From contig NZ_VXCP01000029.1 of the NCBI RefSeq assembly GCF_011355085.1, positions 19,817 to 83,816 of the forward strand: a stretch of 64,000 nucleotides of DNA, given 5' to 3'. The stretch's first letter is position 1; every line of letters begins with the position of its first letter. This DNA is from Pseudomonas akapageensis. Its GTDB lineage: Bacteria; Pseudomonadota; Gammaproteobacteria; Pseudomonadales; Pseudomonadaceae. Below, in pieces: positions 7,053 through 15,725 of this stretch. The notes under the pieces are model-generated. The model was not told the origin of the DNA and searched no databases. It saw nothing but the letters and a program-made list of their open reading frames with translations. The translations under genes and the position numbers were made by a program.

Positions 7053-9103
7053 GGGTGCTGCTCCGCGAGCGCGCCATACTCGAAGTGTTGCCAGTCCGGC
7101 AGCGAATCCAGCAGACGGTGCAGCTCCTGCAGGTTGCGCAACAGCGCGTCGCCACCCGCCCCAACCTCAGTTGATGGATCGAGTGGCGGAAGGCCACCAG
7201 GCACGACCGTCGGGTCCTGCAGACGTGCCGCGTAATTTTCCAGCCAGGCACCCAGCCGCGCCTGATGTTCGCCCAACCAGGCGCGCAGTGGCATTGGCAA
7301 CTGGGCATCGAGCAACGCCCGGTAACGTTGCAGCTGGCCGGTGAGCAGGAGGATGTCCCGCGCCTTGGCCAGCAGCGTCTGGGTAAACAGCGTCAGTTGC
7401 TCATGCTCGCCCTGTTGCCAGCCGGGCTCCAGTGCCACCCGCGCGAGCATGGCCTGGCATTCGGCGAGCTGACTCCAGCTGCGCAGGCTCAGCCCGTGCA
7501 GCGGGTCTGCCGGCGCGGCTGGCACCTGCGCCGGTGCGCGCAACAATCCGGCGATGCTCTGCAGGGCTGCGGCCAGGCGCCGACGCAGGCTGTCACCCTC
7601 GCTTTCCGGCCACATCAGACCATGCACCAAAGTGCTGACCAGCACACCGAGGACGATGCCGACCAGGCGATCGCGAATCTCCGTAAGGTCGATGCTCGGG
7701 CCGAACTGTTCGAGCAGGGCCAGGGCGAAGCAGAACGCGATCTGCAGGCCGGCATAGCTGATGCGCTCGGACCCCGCCGCTACCCAGGCCCCGAGGCCGA
7801 TGACCGGCAGGCTCATGGCCAACAGCCCGACCAGCGTTTCGATGCCCGGGATGACAAAGACCATGCACAACAGCGCCAGGGTACTCCCCACCAGGCACCC
7901 GCCGATGCGCAGCAGGCCCTTCTGGGTCGAAGCGCCGAGGCTCGGCAGGGCGAGGATCACGCAGGTCAGCATCACCGTATGGATGCCCGGCCAGTCCACA
8001 GCGTTGTAGAACACATAGCAGAACATTGCGGCCAGCCAGCTCTTGAAGGCAAAACGCAGGTAGTTGGGATTGCTGAAGGCATCACTCACCAACAGCGGCT
8101 CCTTAGCCCCGGCCCCCGCGTCTGGGGGGACGCGCTCGCTGGCGGCCAGTGCGCGCAGGGCATCGCGCATCTCCTCCAGCGCCGCAGGCGCCAGCGACCG
8201 CACAAGGGCCTCGCTGTGCAGGGGGGGCGTCTGCGACACGGCATCGGCATTGATGGCCGAGGCCAGGGCCGCACAATCCTGGCGCAACGCCATCAGTGCC
8301 TCGATGTCCGTTGCGGGCGCGTTCAGGGAATATACAGCGGCGTACAGTCGCGACACGCATGTGATCAATGCCAGATTCTGCACTTCCCGGGCGCGGTAGC
8401 CGGCATCGCGCATGCTGGCGAACTTCAGCAGCTTGTGCAGGCTGAGCACGCCCTGCTGCACCTCCGTCGGGCTGATCCCCGAGGCCTGCGCGCGCCCCTC
8501 GGCCAGCGCGGCCAGACGCGCCTGGACCTGCGTCAACTGCCGCAGCATGGCCTCGCGCAACTGCTGCTGTGGCTCCTGTGGCAGCAGCAAGGTGTTCACC
8601 AGCAAGGTCACCAGGATCGGATAGACCACAGCCATCCACACCCACAGGCAGGCGCGCAACAGCAGCTCGGGCTGCGCAGTGAGGTCCACCAGGCTCTGCA
8701 CGTAAATGGTGACGATGGCCACCAGGAAGAACAACGGGCCAAGGCGCGTGGCGCGCATACCGAACATGCTGGCGAGGAACACCACGCTGGTGCAGAGGAT
8801 GCGCAGCAGCGGGTAACCATAGGTGAACTTGAGCAGGAGGATGGCGATACCGATCGCGAGGGTCGCACTAATGATGAACAGGGTACCGGCCATCCTCGTC
8901 AGGACCACGTTGCTCTGGCTGACGAAGAACACCATGATCAGCGACAGCGCCAGCAATGGCACTTCCAGGCTCATCGAGACAACGATGACCAGCGTACAGG
9001 CCACAAGATTGCGCAACAGCGCGTTACCGCGCCCGGGAAAGTCCGCCAGCTCCGCGCGGAGGAAGCGCCATAGACGGTCGGGCCAACTATCCACGGCAGT
9101 CAC
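7049..9103 (-). CDS. mdtO: FUSC-family inner-membrane component of the efflux operon (MdtO-like)
   Basis: This 684-aa fusaric-acid-resistance/aromatic-acid-exporter protein has two blocks of transmembrane helices (about residues 20-170 and 355-510). Each block is followed by a soluble segment, the usual duplicated FUSC pattern. It starts with GTG at 9101-9103 and overlaps the HlyD stop, and it overlaps the OMF start on the other side. It should work with the periplasmic adaptor and the outer-membrane factor of this operon to export aromatic acids or related toxic compounds. No substrate can be read from the sequence. Confidence 0.88.
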   Translation of the reverse strand: MTAVDSWPDRLWRFLRAELADFPGRGNALLRNLVACTLVIVVSMSLEVPLLALSLIMVFFVSQSNVVLTRMAGTLFIISATLAIGIAILLLKFTYGYPLLRILCTSVVFLASMFGMRATRLGPLFFLVAIVTIYVQSLVDLTAQPELLLRACLWVWMAVVYPILVTLLVNTLLLPQEPQQQLREAMLRQLTQVQARLAALAEGRAQASGISPTEVQQGVLSLHKLLKFASMRDAGYRAREVQNLALITCVSRLYAAVYSLNAPATDIEALMALRQDCAALASAINADAVSQTPPLHSEALVRSLAPAALEEMRDALRALAASERVPPDAGAGAKEPLLVSDAFSNPNYLRFAFKSWLAAMFCYVFYNAVDWPGIHTVMLTCVILALPSLGASTQKGLLRIGGCLVGSTLALLCMVFVIPGIETLVGLLAMSLPVIGLGAWVAAGSERISYAGLQIAFCFALALLEQFGPSIDLTEIRDRLVGIVLGVLVSTLVHGLMWPESEGDSLRRRLAAALQSIAGLLRAPAQVPAAPADPLHGLSLRSWSQLAECQAMLARVALEPGWQQGEHEQLTLFTQTLLAKARDILLLTGQLQRYRALLDAQLPMPLRAWLGEHQARLGAWLENYAARLQDPTVVPGGLPPLDPSTEVGAGGDALLRNLQELHRLLDSLPDWQHFEYGALAEQHP

Positions 9104-10152
9104 TGTGGCTCGCCTTCGTCGCTGTCGGCGTGGATCACCGCCACCGCCGATGCGCCGATGCGGAACAACTGCGGGTCGGGCTGATCGACGCGGATGCGCA
9201 CCGGGAAGCGCTGCGCCACCCGCACCCAGTTGATGGTTCGCGCGACCCTCGGCAGACCGCTGACCTGGGCACCGCCATCGTCGGGGAAGACGCCGAAGCC
9301 AATGGAGTCTACGGTACCGCTGAAAGCGCGCCCGCTGTCGCTCATCAGATAGAGCGTGCTGCGGCTGCCGGTGTGGATGTTGTCCAGCTCGGTCTCGCGA
9401 AAATTCGCCACCACGTACCAGCGCCGCGTATCGATCAGACTGAACAGAGGATGCCCGGCGGCGGCAAACTGGCCGTCGGAAGTCGTCAGGCCGACGATGC
9501 GTCCGTCGAAGGGCGCGCGCACAACACTGTGCTCCAGGTCCAGTTCGGCGCGGGCGATTTGTGCCTGGATCACTGCACGCCTGGCCACCAGAGCGTCAAC
9601 CCCACTGACCGCGGCAGCGGCCTGTTTGGCCTGTAGTTGTGCTGCGTTCAGCTCGGCACGGGTGCTCCTGGCGGCGGTACGCGCCTGGTCCACCTGCTCC
9701 TCGGAGACATAACCGGGCGCCAGCAGCGGCTCCATGCGTCGCAGGGTGTCCGCGGTCTGAGCGGAAGTGGCCTTGGCGCGCTCGAGGCTGGCCTTCACTG
9801 CGTCAGAGTTGAACTGTTGGGCGTCGACCTGGCGCTGGCTGAGGATAATTTCCTGGTTCAGCGCGTGCAATGACGCCTGGGCCTGGTCCAGGACGTCCTG
9901 GTAGGGCCGTGCATCGATGCGCAGGAGCACATCCCCCTGCTTCACCTGCTGGTTCTCGTGCACCGGCAGCTCGACGATACTGCCGCTCACCTCGGGGGTG
10001 ACATTTATGGTGTCGGCGTAGGCATAGGCGTCATCGGTGCGCGGAGCGTTGTCGAGACGCCAGATCACCCACACCAGCAGTACCAGAGTCAGCCCCAGCA
10101 GCACCAGGATCAGGACGCGCCGGGGCGGCGTCTTCACAGCATTCTCGCTCAT
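9100..10152 (-). CDS. mdtN: HlyD/EmrA-type periplasmic adaptor (MdtN-like)
   Basis: This 350-aa membrane-fusion protein has one N-terminal transmembrane helix (about residues 14-32) and a lipoyl/barrel-sandwich half (VTPEVSGSIVELPVHENQ). A long alpha-helical hairpin rich in Ala, Gln and Glu follows (about 85-190), then the second lipoyl half (VRAPFDGRIVGL) and a beta-barrel domain. It would link the FUSC inner-membrane protein to the outer-membrane factor. The stop overlaps the FUSC start by 4 bases and the start lies 16 bases from the small YtcA-like gene, so all four genes form one operon. Confidence 0.9.
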   Translation of the reverse strand: MSENAVKTPPRRVLILVLLGLTLVLLVWVIWRLDNAPRTDDAYAYADTINVTPEVSGSIVELPVHENQQVKQGDVLLRIDARPYQDVLDQAQASLHALNQEIILSQRQVDAQQFNSDAVKASLERAKATSAQTADTLRRMEPLLAPGYVSEEQVDQARTAARSTRAELNAAQLQAKQAAAAVSGVDALVARRAVIQAQIARAELDLEHSVVRAPFDGRIVGLTTSDGQFAAAGHPLFSLIDTRRWYVVANFRETELDNIHTGSRSTLYLMSDSGRAFSGTVDSIGFGVFPDDGGAQVSGLPRVARTINWVRVAQRFPVRIRVDQPDPQLFRIGASAVAVIHADSDEGEPQ

Positions 10153-10168
10153 GGTGGGCGACTCCCGG

Positions 10169-10450
10169 TCAGGCCTGGAAGAACAGCAGCCAGGCGCTCA
10201 GGGCAAACAGCGCGGTCAGCACGGGGTAAGCCAGCGCCGGTGGCCCCAGCCAGGCCCCAAAACCGCGCCGAATCAGCAACGTATGGACAAGCAAGGCCAG
10301 CAGCACGGCACCGAGGATGCAGAACAGCCAGTCGGGGAAATAGGCCCCCAGCACGGGCACCGATGGCGCGTTGGAACAGGCCGGGAGTGCCAGAGTCAGC
10401 AGAACAAGGCTCCCCCGCCAAGTTCTGGCGTCCCTCCCCTTGCGGCTCAT
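10169..10450 (-). CDS. ytcA: Small YtcA-family membrane lipoprotein of the efflux operon
   Basis: This 93-aa protein has a short signal with a lipobox-like LPACS, then VLGAYFPDWLFCILGAVL and a second hydrophobic segment near the C-terminus, matching the YtcA family. YtcA genes head mdtNOP-type operons; the function is unknown. The ATG at 10448-10450 has GGAGGG a few bases upstream, and the preceding TTG is not needed. It is the first gene of the operon, so the promoter should lie in 10451-10538. Confidence 0.8.
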   Translation of the reverse strand: MSRKGRDARTWRGSLVLLTLALPACSNAPSVPVLGAYFPDWLFCILGAVLLALLVHTLLIRRGFGAWLGPPALAYPVLTALFALSAWLLFFQA

Positions 10451-10538
10451 CAAGACCCTCCATCAAAGGGAAAACCGTGCTTGAACAGTCTCAGGCTCGA
10501 TTCACGTGATTCCTTTATAGCCCACAAAAGCAGGAAGT

Positions 10539-11966
10539 TCATGGCCGCCGCTTTAGCCACCATTGCAGAAACCCGGTCTTTTTGATTGGGGATGGCTTGG
10601 GCGTCAACAACGAGTCGCTGAGTTGACTGCGTTGATGGCGCAGATTGGAGATGGCCGCTAAAACCTCCACGTGTTGTTCCAGATAGCCTTTGATGATGTC
10701 CTTATCGATGCGATAGATCTTGCAGGGCGTCAGCGCCGTGAACCGGGCCAGCGAGGGAGCCTCGGCAGCCACGCCTTCTTCTCCGAAGATATCACCGGGT
10801 CCCAGACGGCCGGCCTCGAGCGTGTCGCCCTGTTCGAGAACCGTTGCGCGGACCACACCTGTACCAATCACTAAAAGGCCGCCAGCGATCTCGCCATAAT
10901 CAAGCACAACCTGGCCCGCGGAATAAGCCAGCGGTGACATATGTTGGCTGAGGCTTTCCTTTTCTGCGGTACTGAGGTCCCGAAAAACCTTCATTTCCTC
11001 CAGCAGCAAGCGTGACGACTGGTGCCGGGTTACGGGCTCGCTGGTAAAGTCGATCCCGGATGCTTCCAGATGGCGATGGGCCAGGTCATACATCAGGTTG
11101 CGGATTTCGGCCTTGTTCTCCCCGGCGCGCACGAAGCCGATGGCCTCATATTGCATTGATTCCAGATCCGAGCCTTTGATGGTTACCTTGGGCTTGGGGT
11201 TGGGCAGCAAGGCGCCGATCCCCTGCATAGCCTTTTCCAGAGCGTCCAGTACCAGGCGCGGTCGTACCTGGACAGGCACGCTCAAATGGATGGTCACGCC
11301 ATTGATATCAATGGGCCGGCTGAAATTGTGCACCTTGGTTTTGGCGGCCAACGAGTTGGGAATCACCACTGTGCTGCCCTGACTGGTGAGCAGATGCGTT
11401 GCCCGCCAATCGATCTCGATCACCTTGCCTTCGGTATCTTCGATGCTGACCCAGTCATCCAGTAGATAGGGTTTGGTGATGTTCAGCACAATGCCCGAAA
11501 ACACATCGCTGAGGGTGCTCTGCAGCGCCAGGCCGATGACGATGGCCATGATCCCCGAAGTGGCCAGCAATCCCTTGACCGGAAGATCCAATACATAGGT
11601 TGCCGCTGCCACTATCGCAACCAGAAAGATCAAGGCCCCCAGCACATCCTGAAACAGCCGGCCGGCGTGGCCTATGCGCGGCATGAGCAGGCTGATGACC
11701 ACTGTCAGTGTACGTGCACCGAACAGCCACCAGATGATCTCCAGTATGGTGGCTACCAGGTTCTGGGTGTCGTCCGTGAAGGGTGGCGGATTCGTCGGCC
11801 CCATGCCCGCCTGGAAAATCACCGCGCTGTAAAGCACGAACAACAATAGACGGGTCGATGCACTCCAGATTTGACGGCTGGCAGGAATCATCCGCCACGC
11901 CAGCACGTCGAGCAGCAGCAAGACCACACTGATGACAAGCGGATGGTTCTGGACGAATGGGGGCAT
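10539..11966 (-). CDS. MscS-type mechanosensitive channel with C-terminal cyclic-nucleotide-binding domain
   Basis: The protein is ~475 aa from the ATG at 11964-11966; a longer frame to 12041 is open but the added residues look non-coding. It has about four N-terminal transmembrane helices and the MscS pore/beta-domain region (GLALQSTLSDVFSGIVLNITKPYLLDDWV), which is followed by the conserved vestibule blocks. A C-terminal cNMP-binding domain (about residues 345-450) has the phosphate-cassette-like GDIFGEEGVAAEAPSLARF. Such fusions (MscS/cNMP, as in SynCNG-like channels) may gate on nucleotide as well as tension. It is a single gene with no operon partner. Confidence 0.9.
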   Translation of the reverse strand: MPPFVQNHPLVISVVLLLLDVLAWRMIPASRQIWSASTRLLLFVLYSAVIFQAGMGPTNPPPFTDDTQNLVATILEIIWWLFGARTLTVVISLLMPRIGHAGRLFQDVLGALIFLVAIVAAATYVLDLPVKGLLATSGIMAIVIGLALQSTLSDVFSGIVLNITKPYLLDDWVSIEDTEGKVIEIDWRATHLLTSQGSTVVIPNSLAAKTKVHNFSRPIDINGVTIHLSVPVQVRPRLVLDALEKAMQGIGALLPNPKPKVTIKGSDLESMQYEAIGFVRAGENKAEIRNLMYDLAHRHLEASGIDFTSEPVTRHQSSRLLLEEMKVFRDLSTAEKESLSQHMSPLAYSAGQVVLDYGEIAGGLLVIGTGVVRATVLEQGDTLEAGRLGPGDIFGEEGVAAEAPSLARFTALTPCKIYRIDKDIIKGYLEQHVEVLAAISNLRHQRSQLSDSLLTPKPSPIKKTGFLQWWLKRRP

Positions 11967-12190
11967 GGGCACATTTTCCGCAAAGCGTCTCGCCGCCCCG
12001 CGACAGGCACGCGTCACGCCGTCGATTGGAAGCGCCGCCATGGCGCAGGCAATGCAGCCAGACCTGGCGCTTTGTGCTCTGATCGCTCCTGCGTGGGGGG
12101 TTCATCGAATAGACGTTATTGAGCCTAGCAGAAGCCATTGGTATTGCTGCTCATGGGCTTGGGCTAGAGCACGCAGATAGCCCCCGAGCG

Positions 12191-12604
12191 TCACTGCCGG
12201 GTCTTCACGGTAATGAACATTTTGATGCGATCGTGGATTTCCTGTACAGCATGACGGAAGGGATCATGCCTTTCACTGGTCACCGGATCTTCGAAACTCC
12301 ATGCGATCACCTCGTCCGAGGTGGGCATCCGTGCAGCTTCCTCGGACGACTTGTCACAAAGCGTAATCACATAATGGAATGGCTGGCCCTCGAACTCATC
12401 CATGCCTTTACTGCATAGTCCCGTGGTGTCGATGCCGATGTGATCGAGAGACTCCAGCGCGCGGGGGTCGACCTCACCGGCCTCAAGGCCGGCGCTGAAG
12501 GCTTCGAAGTGCTCGGAGTCCGTGTGTTTCAGCAGTGCTTCGGCGATCAGCGAACGGGCGTCATTTTTTGCACAAACAAACAAAACCCGGAATTTGTCAG
12601 GCAT
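12191..12604 (-). CDS. Low-molecular-weight tyrosine phosphatase/ArsC-type arsenate reductase-like protein
   Basis: This 137-aa protein has the CX5R active-site loop near its N-terminus (VCAKNDARS, Cys near residue 11) and the LMW-PTPase fold with a DP general-acid motif (FEDPV near residue 105). Thioredoxin-linked arsenate reductases and protein tyrosine phosphatases share these features. I see no other ars gene (arsB, arsH, arsR) nearby, so the role in arsenate reduction is open. The ATG at 12602-12604 is the natural start, with GGGAGCAGG about 7 bases upstream. Confidence 0.85.
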   Translation of the reverse strand: MPDKFRVLFVCAKNDARSLIAEALLKHTDSEHFEAFSAGLEAGEVDPRALESLDHIGIDTTGLCSKGMDEFEGQPFHYVITLCDKSSEEAARMPTSDEVIAWSFEDPVTSERHDPFRHAVQEIHDRIKMFITVKTRQ

Positions 12605-12725
12605 AACCTGCTCCCCGTATTGGTTTGATTAACACGCCTTTTTATAACAGCAGTGTTTTATGACGATTCGGTTTCAACTCCATGGATCGCACTGGGTCAT
12701 GTCGAAGGGACTCCTGCCTGGGCGC

Positions 12726-13139
12726 TCACTTGTCCAGCACAACGAGCGGCTTGCCCTGCTCGACGATATAGGTGGCGAGCTCCGCCGCGTTGCCGCTGCC
12801 GACGTTCGTCACCTCGTGCTTGGCTCCGGCGGGAATGAACAGAACCTGCCCGGGCTTGAGCGTCACCGGCGGCTGGCCCTCGATCCGATACTCCATTTCG
12901 CCTTCGATTGCATAGACGATCTCTTCGCCCGGGTGGTTGTGTTTGGGCGCCACTACCCCGGGGGCGATATCGACGCGCACCTGGACCACCTCGCGTCCGG
13001 GGACGGACAGCGCGTGCCGCTGCAGATCGGTGCGGGTGACGCCCGCCATCTGCGCATTTTGCGCGTAGGACGGGGAAGCGAACGCGAACAGGCTGACCAG
13101 CACTGCGCTGGTGGATGCGATAGCGAGACAGGTTTTCAT
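12726..13139 (-). CDS. Secreted cupin-domain protein
   Basis: This 137-aa protein starts with a Sec signal peptide (MKTCLAIASTSAVLVSLF then ASPSYA, cleavage near residue 26). A single cupin fold follows with metal ligands in KHNHPGEEIVYAIEGE (motif 1) and GAKHEVTNVG (motif 2). It is likely a periplasmic metal-binding cupin of unknown substrate. The ATG at 13137-13139 is preferred over the longer frame because GGGAG lies just upstream and the signal peptide begins there. It is divergent from the SDR at 13409, with a large inverted repeat between them. Confidence 0.88.
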   Translation of the reverse strand: MKTCLAIASTSAVLVSLFAFASPSYAQNAQMAGVTRTDLQRHALSVPGREVVQVRVDIAPGVVAPKHNHPGEEIVYAIEGEMEYRIEGQPPVTLKPGQVLFIPAGAKHEVTNVGSGNAAELATYIVEQGKPLVVLDK

Positions 13140-13228
13140 GACGGACTCCCGAAGGCTTCGAGCCGGACGCGCCGGCGATGGGGGTATTTGAGCGGGTGCC
13201 TGTGTCGGCAATGTGTCGGGTGGTGGGT

Positions 13229-13281
13229 GATTTGTATGCCCCTGTGTCTCTGTTCTGGTGGGATACAGGGGCGTACAAAGA
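13229..13281. promoter_or_regulatory. Large inverted repeat in a divergent promoter region
   Basis: The arms TTTGTATGCCCCTGT (13229-13243) and ACAGGGGCGTACAAA (13266-13280) are complementary at 14 of 15 positions, with about 22 bases between. The element lies between the cupin gene and the SDR gene, so it may be an operator pair or a cruciform/terminator-like structure; no T-run follows. Confidence 0.55.
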
Positions 13282-13325
13282 GATCCTGCGCCCGCTGACG
13301 CGCGCGAGCCGTCATATCCCCGTGA

Positions 13326-13345
13326 ATAGTCCAGTCGGACGAAGA
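13326..13345 (+). promoter_or_regulatory. Catabolic-regulon motif, left SDR/KstD operon
   Basis: ATAGTC-CAGTC-GGACGAAGA differs from the consensus CTAGTC-N5-GGACGATGA at two positions. It lies 63 bases before the SDR start. Its dyad core TNGTC-N6-GACNA suggests a dimeric HTH activator such as the LuxR proteins in this region. Confidence 0.5.
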
Positions 13346-13408
13346 GCGTGCTTTCAGTCCGTTCATATGATGACCCTGCGAACGAATCACTCTCACAGGG
13401 GCATATCA

Positions 13409-14200
13409 ATGCTAATGCGAAACAAGGTTGTGGTGGTGTCGGGTATTGGTCCGGGGCTGGGGGTCAAGCTTGCGATCCATGCCGCACAGGAAGGCGCACA
13501 CGCGGTCGTGCTCGGCGCACGGACTGCGGCGAAACTGGATGAGGCAGAACGGCGCATCCTCGAACTGGGCACCGACTGCCAGGTGCTGAAGGTGGTGACC
13601 GACATTACCGACAAGGCCCAGTGCAAACACCTGGCGGACCAGGCCATCGCCCGCTTCGGCCGGATCGACGCCCTGGTCAACAGCGCCTTTGTCCATGGCA
13701 ATTTCCCCGAGCAGGTCGAGGGCGCCGATCTGGATGTCTGGCGCGAGGTCTTCGACACCAACGTGATCGGCACCATGAACCTGACCCAGGAAGTCGTGCC
13801 ACACATGAAAAAGCAGGGCTTCGGCGCGATCGTCATGATCAACACCCAGGCCACGCGCAAACCCTTTCCTGGCGAATCCGGCTATGCCGCCTCCAAAGGC
13901 GCGCTCGCGGTGGCCGTCAAATACCTGGCCAGGGAACTGGGGCAATACGGTATTCGCGCCAACAGCGTCTATATGGGCTGGATGTGGGGCGCGCCGGTGC
14001 AGGGCTATGTCGAGCATGCCGCGGCCGAGCACAACGTGCCGCAAGCGCAGATCATCGCGCCGATCACCGCCAACATCGCGCTCGGACGCATGCCGACCGA
14101 CGACGACTGCGCCAGGGCGGCGTTGTTCCTGGTGTCCGACTACGCCAACGCCATCACTGGCGCGGCACTCGACGCCAATGGCGGCGACTTCATGCCTTGA
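13409..14200 (+). CDS. Short-chain dehydrogenase/reductase, first gene of the left catabolic operon
   Basis: This ~263-aa classical SDR has a slightly unusual glycine motif SGIGPGLG, an NSAF block in place of NNAG, Ser in the INTQ region, and a canonical YAASK catalytic pair (near residue 158). It should be an NAD(P)-dependent alcohol/ketone oxidoreductase. The ATG at 13409 has ACAGGGG about 8 bases upstream; the much longer frame from 13178 runs through the regulatory region. The gene lies 55 bases before the KstD-like flavoprotein, so the two are co-transcribed. A copy of the catabolic-regulon motif lies upstream. The substrate is inferred only from the context. Confidence 0.88.
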   Translation: MLMRNKVVVVSGIGPGLGVKLAIHAAQEGAHAVVLGARTAAKLDEAERRILELGTDCQVLKVVTDITDKAQCKHLADQAIARFGRIDALVNSAFVHGNFPEQVEGADLDVWREVFDTNVIGTMNLTQEVVPHMKKQGFGAIVMINTQATRKPFPGESGYAASKGALAVAVKYLARELGQYGIRANSVYMGWMWGAPVQGYVEHAAAEHNVPQAQIIAPITANIALGRMPTDDDCARAALFLVSDYANAITGAALDANGGDFMP

Positions 14201-14255
14201 CCGCCCCGGTTCAGCGGAATGTTGCCTGAAAATTACAAGAAAAAGGACGGTATAC

Positions 14256-15725
14256 ATGTCATCCAGTTTCTCCGTTTCACACCCCTGTCGCCCCCACCAG
14301 GTCCCCCAGTGGGATACTGAAACCGATGTCGTCATCGTCGGATTTGGTGCGGCAGGCGCTTGCGCCGCCATCGAAGCCGCCAGTGCCGGCGCTGCCGTGA
14401 CGCTTCTGGAGGCGGCCTCCGGCAACGGCGGCACCAGCGCTTTATCCGGAGGCGAAATCTATCTTGGCGGCAATGGCGGCACCCCTGCCCAGCGACAGGC
14501 CGGCTTTCACGACGACACCGAAGACCTGTTCCGCTACCTGATGATGGCCGGTGGCGTCGACGCCGACGAGTCGAAAGTGCGCCTGTATGCAGAAAACAGT
14601 CTTGGCCACTATGAGTGGCTGGTGGCACAAGGGGTCACGTACAAGAACACGTTCCTGCCGGAAAAAATGCTGGAGCCGGAGACCGACGACTGCCTGATCT
14701 GGTCCGGCAGCGAAGAAGCCTGGCCGTTCTCGGAAAAGGCCAAACCCTGCCCCCGCGGACATACCCCACAGTGGACCGGCTGGGGCGGCGGACGCATGCT
14801 GATGGACACCCTGGCCGCTCGCGTCGAGCAACTGGGCGTGGACATTCGCTACGACAGCCGGGTGCTCAGCCTGGTAGCCGATGACGCCAGCAACGTCCAG
14901 GGGGTTGTCGTGCGAACCGACGGCCAGATCCGCTTTGTACGGGCCCGCAAGGGCGTCATCCTGTGCGCCGGCGGCTTCGCGATGAACCGTGACATGGTCA
15001 AGCGCCACGCGCCGCTCCTGCTGCGTTCCGATGACCCAATTGGAACACCCGGGGACGACGGCACGGGGATCCTCCTGGGCATGAGCGTGGGGGCCGCAGC
15101 GATTCACATGGACGAGGCTTTCCAGAGCCTGCCGTTCTACGCCCCCGAATCCCTGGTAAAAGGCATTTTCGTCAATGAGCGCGGCCAGCGCTTCATCAAC
15201 GAAGACTGCTATCACGGACGCATCGGCCATCACATTATGCGGCAAACGGGCGATCGGATTTATCTGCTCGTCGACAACGCGTCCTACTCGCCACCGACGG
15301 AAATGACCCGCATCGACATTGCCGCCGCCGGAGAGACCTGGGAAGAGGTAGAGCACGATCTCGGCTTGCCCGAGGGCGCGTTGGTCGAAACCGTCGCCCT
15401 CTTCAACCGTCACGCGGCCGAAGGCAAGGATCCCCTGTTCCACAAAGCCGAAAAATGGCTCAAGCCACTCATTGAGCCGCCCTTCGTCGCGCTGGATTGC
15501 CGAGTCGATTATGCCTTCTATCCGCACTTCACCCTGGGCGGGCTGGACACGCTGCCGACGGGCCAGGTGCTGACCGAGAAGCGTGACCCCATCAACGGCC
15601 TGTATGCAGCCGGGCGCACCGCCTGCGGGCTACCCCGCTGGGGCGGTGGCTATAGTTCCGGCATGTCGCTGGCTGACGCTACCTTCTTCGGACGCCAGGC
15701 GGGGCTGAGCGCCGCTCTCAGGTAA
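14256..15725 (+). CDS. FAD-dependent 3-ketosteroid dehydrogenase-like flavoprotein (KstD/fumarate-reductase family)
   Basis: This 489-aa protein has an N-terminal FAD-binding motif VIVGFGAAGACAAIEAA (about residue 26) and GGTSALSGGEIYLGG, which resembles the KstD active-site entry block. A flavin-binding C-terminal motif LYAAGRTACGLPRWGGGYSSG closes the fold. The family introduces double bonds next to a ketone (3-ketosteroid delta-1 dehydrogenation) or reduces fumarate-like acids. The steroid-type neighbours favour a KstD-like role, but the protein is shorter than typical KstD (about 510-560 aa). AAGGA at 14243-14247 precedes the ATG. The last 8 bases overlap the convergent ligase gene. Confidence 0.8.
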   Translation: MSSSFSVSHPCRPHQVPQWDTETDVVIVGFGAAGACAAIEAASAGAAVTLLEAASGNGGTSALSGGEIYLGGNGGTPAQRQAGFHDDTEDLFRYLMMAGGVDADESKVRLYAENSLGHYEWLVAQGVTYKNTFLPEKMLEPETDDCLIWSGSEEAWPFSEKAKPCPRGHTPQWTGWGGGRMLMDTLAARVEQLGVDIRYDSRVLSLVADDASNVQGVVVRTDGQIRFVRARKGVILCAGGFAMNRDMVKRHAPLLLRSDDPIGTPGDDGTGILLGMSVGAAAIHMDEAFQSLPFYAPESLVKGIFVNERGQRFINEDCYHGRIGHHIMRQTGDRIYLLVDNASYSPPTEMTRIDIAAAGETWEEVEHDLGLPEGALVETVALFNRHAAEGKDPLFHKAEKWLKPLIEPPFVALDCRVDYAFYPHFTLGGLDTLPTGQVLTEKRDPINGLYAAGRTACGLPRWGGGYSSGMSLADATFFGRQAGLSAALR

